Of a stretch of DNA of 32,206 nucleotides, positions 15,953 to 23,629 are shown one piece after another. The position numbers and the translations under genes were made by a program. Within the stretch, counting starts at the first letter, position 1; each line of letters begins with the position of its first letter. Below the pieces are notes generated by a model. The model saw only the letters and a list, made by a program, of their open reading frames with translations. It was not told the DNA's origin and did no database searches. The stretch covers positions 1-32,206 of the forward strand of contig CAZJVD010000023.1 in the NCBI GenBank assembly GCA_964549505.1, read 5' to 3'. The DNA comes from CAZJVD01 sp964549505 (GTDB lineage Bacteria > Bdellovibrionota > UBA1018 > CAZJVD01).

Positions 15953-15955
15953 GAA

Positions 15956-18900
15956 ATGCTACCCCCTGCCTTGTGTCAGCTTAGGGATTCTGCGACAAGT
16001 AATTCCGTGTCAGAAACATCTCGAGCCACCCGGGTCGCGGCCAAGATCTCCGGGGAACAAGAAGCCATCGTCACACATTTCACGACGGGCAAAGAAAACC
16101 CTGGCGGAATGGTCGTCGTGGCGGGGGCGGGAACAGGTAAGACGACCACACTCGTTCATCTTTGCGAAGCGTGGACGCGCGCACGACCGGGGCGTTCCTT
16201 TCTTGCTGTATCGTTTACAGACAAGTCGACGCGCGAACTGCGGGCGCGTTTGCAGTCCCGTATCGCAGACCCCAGCGCTATGGGTGATGACCATTGGGTT
16301 CTGACGATTCATGGATTCTGCCAGCGCTTGGCGACGGAGTATCCTGACGAATCGGGTCTGGGGCCGCAACAGCGTGTGCTTTCGGCGCCTGAAGCGCGTG
16401 ACCTCTGGAATCAGGCGCGCGATCGATTCTGGTCGCGAAGGTTCACGTCGACGGAGCGCGAGGCGGTGGATCATCTATTGGAAACGGATTCTGTTTCCGG
16501 CATTCATGGACTCGCCACACGCCTTCTTGATCTGCGTGGTACACGCGCGCTAGAAGCGCTCGAAGTCGGAACTGTTTCCGAGCGGGCGCTAGCCACTGTG
16601 TTTCGTGGGACAGCTAGAATCTACGAAAATCTTAAGCGTCGTCGTACGAGCGCGGACTTCTCGGATCTTGAGCTGGCTGCCGATCGTGCGCTCGAGCACG
16701 CACGTGTGCGTGAAGACTGCATTCGACGTTTTGGGCTCGTCCTCGTCGACGAGTTTCAGGATACGAATCCCTTGCAAGCGCGGATACTCTGGAGGGTGAC
16801 GCGTGCGGATCAGAGCAATCTGCTTGTTGTGGGCGATCCCAAACAGTCGATCTATGGTTTTCGAGATGCCGATCTCGATGTTTTTTTCGAATTAACAAAG
16901 AAGCTTCCGCACCGTCGCGTTCTTTCCTTAAACTTTCGGAGTCGTCCCGCCGTTGTGGCTGCTGTTAATCAAATCTGTGAGCCACTGTTTACAAAGACCA
17001 CGGGTGCGTATGATCCGCTAACCGCGGTTCGCGAGCACGTGCCGGACTCGAGTGTCAGTTGGGTCGAGAGCGATACTCCGGCGGGGATAGCGGATCTTGT
17101 GCGTGGTTGGTTGGCCCAAGGTCAGTCGCTCAGCGATACCGTACTCCTGCTGAGAAAAGTTCGTGGAAGCGCCCCTTGGATCGAGGCATTGCGGTCCAGT
17201 GGCGTGCGTGTTGCGATTGAGAGTGGAGGATTTTTTTGGTCGGACCCGCGTGTTCGCGAGCTCGTTGCGCTGCTGCGATTTTGGTGGGATCCGCGGCATG
17301 ATCTGTCGGCGGCGGTTTTTTTTCGAGCGCCGTGGGTGGCGGTACCGGACGCGACGCTTGATCAGTGGTTTCAGTCGCGACGGTCGACGATGACGGATTT
17401 AAAAGCGACGTTTCTGGCGTCTGGCCATCGACTCGTACCGGTGTTGCAAGCTCTCGAAGGGCAAGGGCTTCTAGTGTCGGAGTTTCTGATGGGGCTGCTC
17501 GAGGGTGGCAAAGGCGCCCAAGGTGCTGATAGCTCCGAAATTGAACGAGAGCTCGGGCTTCAGCTCATGAATCTCTGGCTGAAGGTTCGTGCTCTCGAAG
17601 ATCGTGGTCTTGGTCCATTGGCCGTGATCGGCGACCTTTCGCTGGCGATTGAAGAGGATCGCAAGGAAGGCGATGTCCCTCCGCCGCGCGGCGAGCGAAC
17701 CTTGCGTGTCATGACGATTCATGGCTCTAAGGGGCTTGAGTTTGATCGCGTGATCTTGGCCGACTTTACGGGGAGATTCCCGCATGATCCGACGCCGCGT
17801 TTGTTGTGGGACCGCAAACTTGGGTGTGTGCTTGCTGAACGGGATTCCGAAGGCACGCGTACGGATGACACTCGTTTCGAAGCGTTCAAACTCGACCTGC
17901 GCAAGAAGCGTCTTGAGGAAGACATGCGACTTTTCTACGTCGCGCTCACGCGCGCACGGGAAAATCTCGTTTTCTTTCGTGTGCGTGAAGAAGAAAAGCA
18001 GAAACCCGTCGCCGATCCGCTTGCGGAACGGGATTGGCGAGCTTGGGTAGAAACTTTGGTGCCAGATTTAGCGATCGCCTTGGCGCAGCCGGTGCCTTCT
18101 CGTCAAACAATTCAGGCAATTCAGGCAAAACAGGCTAAACAGGCCGAACCGGACACGCAGGCGGTTTCGCGAGAGCAGAGGTCTCTAGAGTCACCTGAGT
18201 TGCCGGTCTACCGGCCTCGCGTGAGTGTTTCGGAATGGTTGCTCCTGGATCTCTGTCCGCTCCAGTATCGTTGGAGCGTGGTCGAGCGCCGCTTTTCGTT
18301 TCGGAATGAGCTTGTGCGAGACGACGATCGTGATGCGAACGAGGAGGCGAAAGTTCGTGGAACGCTTGTTCATGAGGTTTTAGAAAAGGGGCTTTGGTCA
18401 TTGTTGGACCATGTTTCGATTCCGACGCCGATCCAAAACGCGTTTCGTGATTGGGCACTGAGTACGCCGTTGCTTCAGGGTGCTGGTGAGGGCGACGCTA
18501 ACTTTGCGGAGCTCGGGTTTGATATTCCGCTTGCGGGAACTCCGACACGTCTCGTGGGTTCGATGGATCGCGTGAATATTCGTGCAGGAAAAGCCGTTAT
18601 TCTCGATTACAAAATCGCGGTTTCTAGTCACGCAGAACCGGTGCCGGCAGAACCGGTGCGGACAAAACCACCGCAGGGCGAGGTGCGTGCTGCACCCGGC
18701 GTGCGCGCGGAGGCCGGTGACCGCTATGATCTTCAATTGAGGCTCTATGCGCTCGCGCTGGCTAAGCTCGACCCAGCGCTGGGTTCCAATGCGATATCTG
18801 GTACGATTGTCCGACTGACGTTACATGATCGCTTCCAAGCGAGAGAGCAGCACTACGGACCTTGGACTCACGAAGACTTCGCGCGAACGGAAAATCGTCT

Positions 18901-19048
18901 CGTTGGTGCCATGAATAAGGTGCAAACAGCTGTGGCAAAAGAGGAGAGGACGGTGGGTCACCCTGGTCGGCATTGTTTGGAGTGTCCGTGGGTTAGCGAA
19001 TGTCCTGACGCACAACATCTTAATAACACTGAAATATTAACAATATAA
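15956..19048 (+). CDS. Fused UvrD/RecB-type helicase with Fe-S PD-(D/E)XK nuclease
   Basis: The 1030-residue recombination or repair enzyme is AddA/RecB-like. The helicase motifs appear in order: Walker A GAGTGKTTT (Lys62), TIHGFCQRL, DEFQD (265-269), VVGDPKQSIYGFRDADLD, LNFRSRPAVV, TIHGSKGLEFDRV and LFYVALTRARE. The nuclease domain (about 760-1030) has His806, Asp871, D884-Y-K886 and QLRLYALA. Cys767 together with C1007-x2-C1010-x5-C1016 is the layout of Fe-S nucleases such as AddB and Cas4. The linker near 725-735 is a 9-base repeat (IQA/KQA units), and a 15-base in-frame duplication follows DYK. The start is uncertain: ATG 15956, TTG 15971 or GTG 16007. No partner subunit is adjacent. Confidence 0.9.
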   Translation: MLPPALCQLRDSATSNSVSETSRATRVAAKISGEQEAIVTHFTTGKENPGGMVVVAGAGTGKTTTLVHLCEAWTRARPGRSFLAVSFTDKSTRELRARLQSRIADPSAMGDDHWVLTIHGFCQRLATEYPDESGLGPQQRVLSAPEARDLWNQARDRFWSRRFTSTEREAVDHLLETDSVSGIHGLATRLLDLRGTRALEALEVGTVSERALATVFRGTARIYENLKRRRTSADFSDLELAADRALEHARVREDCIRRFGLVLVDEFQDTNPLQARILWRVTRADQSNLLVVGDPKQSIYGFRDADLDVFFELTKKLPHRRVLSLNFRSRPAVVAAVNQICEPLFTKTTGAYDPLTAVREHVPDSSVSWVESDTPAGIADLVRGWLAQGQSLSDTVLLLRKVRGSAPWIEALRSSGVRVAIESGGFFWSDPRVRELVALLRFWWDPRHDLSAAVFFRAPWVAVPDATLDQWFQSRRSTMTDLKATFLASGHRLVPVLQALEGQGLLVSEFLMGLLEGGKGAQGADSSEIERELGLQLMNLWLKVRALEDRGLGPLAVIGDLSLAIEEDRKEGDVPPPRGERTLRVMTIHGSKGLEFDRVILADFTGRFPHDPTPRLLWDRKLGCVLAERDSEGTRTDDTRFEAFKLDLRKKRLEEDMRLFYVALTRARENLVFFRVREEEKQKPVADPLAERDWRAWVETLVPDLAIALAQPVPSRQTIQAIQAKQAKQAEPDTQAVSREQRSLESPELPVYRPRVSVSEWLLLDLCPLQYRWSVVERRFSFRNELVRDDDRDANEEAKVRGTLVHEVLEKGLWSLLDHVSIPTPIQNAFRDWALSTPLLQGAGEGDANFAELGFDIPLAGTPTRLVGSMDRVNIRAGKAVILDYKIAVSSHAEPVPAEPVRTKPPQGEVRAAPGVRAEAGDRYDLQLRLYALALAKLDPALGSNAISGTIVRLTLHDRFQAREQHYGPWTHEDFARTENRLVGAMNKVQTAVAKEERTVGHPGRHCLECPWVSECPDAQHLNNTEILTI

Positions 19049-19065
19049 ATAATATTTAATTTTTT
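19032..19065 (+). terminator. AT-rich hairpin with T-run at the end of the helicase gene
   Basis: The 7-base arms aaatatt (19032-19038) and aatattt (19051-19057) are followed by a six-T run within 19060-19065. The left arm overlaps the last codons. The stem has no G or C, so a terminator is only possible. Confidence 0.3.
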
Positions 19066-19126
19066 CGTTGTCCGCGGTACGGTCGCTTGATACTCTGGAC
19101 CCACTCCTGGTCACTTTGGAGGGTCT

Positions 19127-20440
19127 ATGAGTTCGAAGGGTCTGTTGACGGCACTGTCCGTTCTTTGTTTTTTCGGGGTTTCAAAATTAGCTTTCGCAGC
19201 AGCAGGTGATCCGATTGCTACCGACGCTGATTTACCAGCGCCAAAAGTTATCGGAGCGCCAACGATCTGGGTTCACCAGGTCGCAGGGCAACCGGGTACC
19301 GTGGTGTTTGCAAACGGAGCAGTCGTGACGAAGACGATGGGTGGTCTGCCGCTCACCGTGCCGCTTGCTTATGCCATGAACAACGCTCATCCGGGCGACG
19401 TGATTGCCTGCAGTGGCGAGCTTGCCGGTGTTGAAATTGGAAAATACAATCCCAACAAACCGTTCGCAGTCTACTGGCCAAACGGTGCCGTTGTTCGCGA
19501 TATCAGTATTGTGTCGGAGGATCCTGCTCATCCTTGCATCATCCGAGACACCGGCATCATGGGGAATTACATGATTCCTGGCAGTAGCGGTGTGGATGAT
19601 CTCACGTTCAAAGATATTATTTTCAAAAACACAGCCGACAGTGGAACCGCATTCATCGTGTTTGGGGGTTCGATACATGGAATGCTTCGTTTCTATAACG
19701 TGGGCTTTGCTTCAGTCGATCCCACCGCCTACAGCGGCTACGGTCTGAAGTGGAATATTCGAGCCAATGGACGCGCACGTTACGATATTCGCGGTATGGA
19801 TCTCAAGGGTGCTCAGGAGCACGGTCTTTACTTGGATTCACCCGGAGCCGATGGTGCTGGCGATAGTTACTTTCTCGATATTCGTCAGAACGCACCTACG
19901 GGACGCACCGGTATTCAGATCGTCAACCGAGCATATGCGAGTGCGGCAGGCGGACCGACTGGATTGGGAGACCTGTACTTCCGTCGTCTTAATCTTTGGA
20001 CGATGGCTGGCGGTGGTGGTTCAGGCCTCACCGTCGTTGGACACTTAGGAACGGTCTTTGTTGACACGCTCTTCTACAAGGGAAACCTTGGTGCTGTCGT
20101 GTTCTGGAGTGATTCTGGAAAAGGTCTTCACTTAGACTCGAAGGGTTTCACGACGACCGCGGCGGTTCTCGAGAATATCCATGTTGATTCACCGAATGCG
20201 GATCGTTCCCATATTGCGATCAAGGGTGTGGGATACACGAAAATTCGTCGCTTCTTTGTAAAAGGTAACAAAGTCGCCGTGGATCTCGATAGTCCGTCCG
20301 GCGGGCCTGTGTACAACGGCGTCGTTGAGTTCCAGACGACAGGAGCCCTCTCGAAGTGGAATGGGTTCAAGTCGTACATAAAAGTCAAAAAGAATGGTCA
20401 GACATTGTCCAACACGCAGATCGACACGATCTGGCCGTAA
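19127..20440 (+). CDS. Secreted right-handed beta-helix-like protein
   Basis: The 437-residue protein starts at ATG 19127 with GGAGGG 3 bases before it. A signal peptide ends AFA (about 25). The rest is a string of short beta-turn repeats, such as DDLTFKDIIFKN, LRFYNVGFASV, RYDIRGMDLKGA and TVFVDTLFYKGN. This is the pattern of parallel beta-helix (pectin-lyase-like) proteins. Such folds are common in polysaccharide lyases and adhesins, but I see no catalytic motif that separates these. It appears monocistronic, closed by a strong hairpin. Confidence 0.7.
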   Translation: MSSKGLLTALSVLCFFGVSKLAFAAAGDPIATDADLPAPKVIGAPTIWVHQVAGQPGTVVFANGAVVTKTMGGLPLTVPLAYAMNNAHPGDVIACSGELAGVEIGKYNPNKPFAVYWPNGAVVRDISIVSEDPAHPCIIRDTGIMGNYMIPGSSGVDDLTFKDIIFKNTADSGTAFIVFGGSIHGMLRFYNVGFASVDPTAYSGYGLKWNIRANGRARYDIRGMDLKGAQEHGLYLDSPGADGAGDSYFLDIRQNAPTGRTGIQIVNRAYASAAGGPTGLGDLYFRRLNLWTMAGGGGSGLTVVGHLGTVFVDTLFYKGNLGAVVFWSDSGKGLHLDSKGFTTTAAVLENIHVDSPNADRSHIAIKGVGYTKIRRFFVKGNKVAVDLDSPSGGPVYNGVVEFQTTGALSKWNGFKSYIKVKKNGQTLSNTQIDTIWP

Positions 20441-20470
20441 TCCATAGCTTTCATTGCAAACGCAATCGTG

Positions 20471-20524
20471 TTCGCCCTTCCGAGTCCATGACCAGGGAAC
20501 TCCGGAGGGGCGAATGCGTTTTAG
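20471..20524. terminator. Long hairpin between convergent genes
   Basis: Arms 20471-20485 and 20499-20514 pair over about 14 bases with one bulge (ttcgccc opposite gggcgaa at the base). On the plus strand tgcgtttta follows. It sits between the beta-helix gene and the end of the RAYT gene and may stop transcription from both sides, though the T-run is only on the plus side. A RAYT-associated palindrome is an alternative. Confidence 0.55.
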
Positions 20525-20531
20525 GGGACAC

Positions 20532-21104
20532 TCACGCAGGCGCCGGCCGTATTCTTTCCTTAGGCACTCGTGTAGGTGCTCTCGTAGGCACTCTGGCCCA
20601 AACACCGAGCGCCTCTAACTCATTTTGAATCACGTAGAGCTTTGCTGTCTTAAACGCACGCCCCCATTCGACCACGCGAGTGTAGACCAGATGCGACCAG
20701 AACTTTCCGGTCGCGATTCCCTTTCGCGCTCCCGTGATCGCCCGAGCGACAAGCGCACCGAAGATCCGTAAAAAGTTTTGTAGATCCTCGCGGCGACGGC
20801 CTCTTATCAGGAGATGAAGGTGATTGCCGGAGTTAGCAAATGCGTAGACACGCACGCCAGTCGCTTGCGCCGTTTCAGCTTTGATTTTGTCGATTTTCCG
20901 AGCGTTCTTGCGCGCTAGCATCGACAGAGCTCCCGTGGCTCGCGTCGATCGAAACACGACATGCATCGCACGCTTCGTGTCGATGGGACGCTTGAGCTTT
21001 CGCTTACCCTTGCGAAGATCGCCACCGTGCTGGAGCCGTCCGAACTCACGATACGCGGAGTGGGAGAACCAATGGAGTTGAGTGGCGTGCTTCGGGTTTC
21101 TCAT
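20532..21104 (-). CDS. REP-associated tyrosine transposase (Y1/HUH family)
   Basis: A 190-residue single-strand transposase-like protein (RAYT, TnpA_REP). It has the HUH-type motif NHLHLLI (about 93-99) and the presumed nucleophile Tyr in AKLYVIQNELEALG (about 154). In the family these act on REP palindromes and are usually single-copy domesticated genes. The last 20 residues come from three 12-base tandem units (VPTRAPTRVPKE) that may be a local expansion. It has no IS ends. The neighbouring hairpin at 20471-20524 could be its substrate. Confidence 0.85.
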   Translation of the reverse strand: MRNPKHATQLHWFSHSAYREFGRLQHGGDLRKGKRKLKRPIDTKRAMHVVFRSTRATGALSMLARKNARKIDKIKAETAQATGVRVYAFANSGNHLHLLIRGRRREDLQNFLRIFGALVARAITGARKGIATGKFWSHLVYTRVVEWGRAFKTAKLYVIQNELEALGVWARVPTRAPTRVPKERIRPAPA

Positions 21105-21247
21105 ACGTGGTCCGAGCGCTTGATGTGATGACGTAAAACCGTGGTTACGAGCCTCATAAATCTGCGGTTTTTATAGAGCTTTTACTCGGGAGTTGTCAAG
21201 GGTTCAGATGCGAAAAATAATACTGCCCCGAGGCCGAACTGCCGGAT

Positions 21248-21570
21248 TTAATCAGCTAGCGCGACATCTTCTCTGAACCGTTTCTTCTCTTCAATTTCCT
21301 CGGCAACCGGGGCACTGAACCAACGTGTGAGCGTTGCGTCGGAATCTCGGGCAATTAGCTAGGAGTTCCGATCTCTTTTCGAACAGGCCGCCTGCCTACG
21401 CCGCGTAAGCTGCCCGCTTTGCGTAGGCCGACAGCGTTGCGTAGGGTGCCCTCCGCGTAGGACGCCCACGCCGCATAAGAGCCGACCACACCCACTCGCG
21501 CCACCTACACCGCGCGAGTCGCCCGCTCCGCGACGGTGCCCGCGCCACCCGCGCCTGTACAAACGGCTTG
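21248..21570 (-). pseudogene. Decayed Ala-rich hexapeptide-repeat gene
   Basis: Read on the minus strand, protein-like stretches continue from frame to frame: AERATRAV, stop, then VGSYAAWASYAEG; next YATLSAYAKRAAYAA ending in a stop; then LFEKRSELLANC; then ARDSDATLTRWFSAPVAEE and EEKKRFREDVALAD to a stop at 21248. The DNA between about 21390 and 21470 shows an 18-base periodicity with units beginning cctacgc or cttacgc. At least two frameshifts and two internal stops are needed, so the gene is dead unless these are errors. The original function is unknown. Confidence 0.5.
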
Positions 21571-21931
21571 GATTCACAAAGGTGAATTTGAAATAGTTTT
21601 TGAGAATAGTTCGCGGAGAACACTGTCCAAAAAACGGAGAATCACCGCCGATTTTTTAGTGAGTCGTGTGGGACACAGGGAAAAGTTTTGTCAGTGTCAG
21701 TGACGTTGTTGAACTCGCTAACATGTGTCGTATCGAACTTCTTAAGTCATTCCGAACGGGTGACCCGTGGACTCAGACTTGCATCAAGCGAGTTTGTTGG
21801 GGGACGCAAAAAATGCGAACCTTGAGGGCTGGCAAAGAAGAACGCTTCTTTGTGTTTCTTATGTGCCTCTCCTTTGGTCGCAGACCGTAACCCAAACATT
21901 TTAAGTCAGTGAACCTGGAGGGAGAGTTCAA
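21571..21931 (+). promoter_or_regulatory. Upstream region of the gliding-motor-like operon
   Basis: About 360 bases without a convincing gene; a 74-codon frame at 21666-21890 has no ribosome site or domain. It contains a perfect dyad ACGGGT-G-ACCCGT (21756-21768) that could be an operator, and a hairpin with 8-base arms caaagaag/cttctttg (21833-21852) about 80 bases before the first start codon. I could not place a clear promoter. Upstream, 21105-21247 holds a gapped inverted repeat, ggttcaga (21201-21208) with tctgaacc (21272-21279). Confidence 0.35.
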
Positions 21932-22615
21932 ATGCTAGGTCTATTCGATTTTATTAGGACGGAATTTCTACATGTCATTCCGCTTCTTGCTGTGGGCGTG
22001 TTCGGTATCGCTGTGATTCTTGAGCGATTGCGAGCGCTTTATTTGGCGTATCCGATTCTCAATGAAGAAGGTTTCTTCGACCGTGTCCGTGACTTCGTTA
22101 TGGACGGAAAGGTCGGCGATGCGATCGCTCTCTGTGAGCGCTATCGCGGAAAGCCTGTCGCTGAGATCACGAAACGCGCTTTGATGCGCGCTCATCAGCC
22201 TGAGAGCTTGATCGAAAACGGTCTTGCGCTCGCGGTTGAAGAGGCCTCTCAGCGTATTCAAAAGCGAACAAACTTTCTAGCGATGATCGCCAACGTGGCG
22301 ACGTTGATGGGGCTCTTGGGAACCATCGGCGGTCTCATCAACGCATTCGAAGCTATTGGTACAGTGGACGCTGCACAGAAAACAGCTCTCCTGGCTCGCG
22401 GTATTTCGCAAGCCATGAACCATACGATGCTTGGACTTGCTGTGGCGATTCCGTGCATGATCGCATTCAGTTTTCTGATGAACCGTACGAACAAACTCGT
22501 GTCGGAATCAGAATCGTCAGCGGTCAAGGTGCTGGACATCATCAAGCAACGTTACTTCGAGAGCGAAGTGCGTGCGTCTGGTAACAACCCAACGCCTGGA
22601 CGAGGTATCGCTTGA
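21932..22615 (+). CDS. TolQ/ExbB/MotA-family proton channel, AglR/AglQ-like
   Basis: The 227-residue inner-membrane protein has TM helices at about 12-31, 113-135 and 160-183. The pore-lining signature NVATLMGLLGTIGGLINAF leads into the second and AMNHTMLGLAVAIP into the third. In this family it forms, with ExbD-like subunits, a channel that converts proton flow into mechanical work. GGAGGGAGAG precedes the ATG by 5 bases, an unusually strong site fitting a major first cistron. It is the first of eight coupled genes. Agl rather than Tol-Pal is inferred because the downstream genes include an AgmX/PglI-type protein and no TolA, TolB or Pal. Confidence 0.92.
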   Translation: MLGLFDFIRTEFLHVIPLLAVGVFGIAVILERLRALYLAYPILNEEGFFDRVRDFVMDGKVGDAIALCERYRGKPVAEITKRALMRAHQPESLIENGLALAVEEASQRIQKRTNFLAMIANVATLMGLLGTIGGLINAFEAIGTVDAAQKTALLARGISQAMNHTMLGLAVAIPCMIAFSFLMNRTNKLVSESESSAVKVLDIIKQRYFESEVRASGNNPTPGRGIA

Positions 22616-23067
22616 ATATTGGCAATGCCCCTGGGAAGAAATCCCTGGGATTCAGCATCAATATCGTGCCCATCGTCGATGCGCTTACGATTCTGATCAC
22701 GTTCATGCTTGCGGCCGGGGTTTATATCTCGATTGCGGTTCTGGATGTGAAAGTTTCGGGTGCTTCGAGCTCGGCGGCGCCGAGTGAGTCAAAAGATCCG
22801 ATCACGGTGACCGTTCGCATGTTGGCAGACGCCGGACTTGCGATCGAAGTGAGCGGATCGGTAACGCGAACAGAGCAGCTGGCTGCGCTTGGGGGAAAAT
22901 ACAACCTCCCTCAGTTGAGATCGCATTTGAAAGAACTCCGCGACTCATTCCCTAAAGTGCGAACGGCAACTCTGGTCGCCTCGCAAGCGAGCACGTACCA
23001 GGATGTTGTCAGTGTGATGGAAGCCACTCAGGGGACTCATAAAGAAGTCGTCTTGGGTGGTTACTAA
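22612..23067 (+). CDS. ExbD/TolR-family motor subunit (first copy)
   Basis: The 151-residue bitopic protein has a short N-terminus and one TM at about 21-42 (NIVPIVDALTILITFML) with the essential Asp23 that binds protons in this family, followed by a periplasmic domain. The start is TTG 22612, overlapping the tga of the channel gene (ttga), with GAGG upstream, so translation is coupled. It pairs with the TolQ-like protein; the second copy follows immediately. Confidence 0.9.
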   Translation: MNIGNAPGKKSLGFSINIVPIVDALTILITFMLAAGVYISIAVLDVKVSGASSSAAPSESKDPITVTVRMLADAGLAIEVSGSVTRTEQLAALGGKYNLPQLRSHLKELRDSFPKVRTATLVASQASTYQDVVSVMEATQGTHKEVVLGGY

Positions 23068-23086
23068 CGAGTTTGGGGTGGACATT

Positions 23087-23602
23087 ATGAGAATCAAGAA
23101 CCGTCTTTCTGGTCGATATTTTCGAAAAAAAGACCGGTCGAGTGAAGAGCTAGAGCTGCAGATCACGTCACTCGCTGACGTTCTGATTGTCGTTCTGATC
23201 TTCTTGATTAAGAGCATCTCGACGGACTTACAAGACATGGAAGCTATCAACGTCCCGCAAGGTGTACGCCTACCAACTGTGCACGCTGCTGATGTTGGAA
23301 AAGACGGTCTTCGTGTGGAAGTCACTGAAAGTTCAGTCAACGTGGGCGGCACAGCGGCCACAGCGTTGCGATCGTACCGCTTTCACTCTGATGATCTGAA
23401 CCGTGACCTCGAGCAGGGCGGAACTTCAAAAGCACTGAGTGCGGTCATGCAAAAACTGTCTCACGACAGCGCCTTTAAGGACAAAGACGTGTGGGTGGTT
23501 GCGGACAGTCGCGCTCCTTACAGAACGATTCAGACGGTATTGGCCTCTGCCGCGGTCAATGGATTTTCGAACTTTAAGCTCGCTGTGATCAAAGCAGAGT
23601 AA
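23087..23602 (+). CDS. ExbD/TolR-family motor subunit (second copy)
   Basis: The frame opens at GTG 23057 inside the preceding gene, but ATG 23087 with GGGGTGGA upstream is the better start (171 residues). A basic N-terminus (RIKNRLSGRYFRKKDR) is followed by one TM at about 29-47 (SLADVLIVVLIFLIKS) with the conserved Asp31, then a periplasmic domain of about 120 residues. The two ExbD-like proteins differ strongly, as in Agl motors with AglS plus a second TolR homologue, so the channel may be heteromeric. Confidence 0.9.
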   Translation: MRIKNRLSGRYFRKKDRSSEELELQITSLADVLIVVLIFLIKSISTDLQDMEAINVPQGVRLPTVHAADVGKDGLRVEVTESSVNVGGTAATALRSYRFHSDDLNRDLEQGGTSKALSAVMQKLSHDSAFKDKDVWVVADSRAPYRTIQTVLASAAVNGFSNFKLAVIKAE

Positions 23603-23629
23603 TTTCAGAGTCAGTCGGGAGATATTCGG

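Noticed and set aside
15770..15955. Asp-rich N-terminal extension of the helicase (DADDDADDDA)
   Set aside because: This is the antisense of the Val-rich signal peptide of the divergent gene, so it is a shadow.
21201..21279. Gapped inverted repeat ggttcaga/tctgaacc
   Set aside because: Eight bases with a 63-base gap can occur by chance; no further structure supports it.
21830..21850. TGGC...GC resembling a second sigma-54 promoter before the motor operon
   Set aside because: The GG-GC spacing is one base too long, and sigma-54 does not tolerate that.
21700..21860. A gacgcaaa segment recalling a c-di-GMP-I (GEMM) riboswitch
   Set aside because: The other conserved half and the tetraloop helix are missing.
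21666..21890. 74-codon plus-strand frame
   Set aside because: No ribosome binding site, no domain, odd composition, and it covers the dyad and hairpin.
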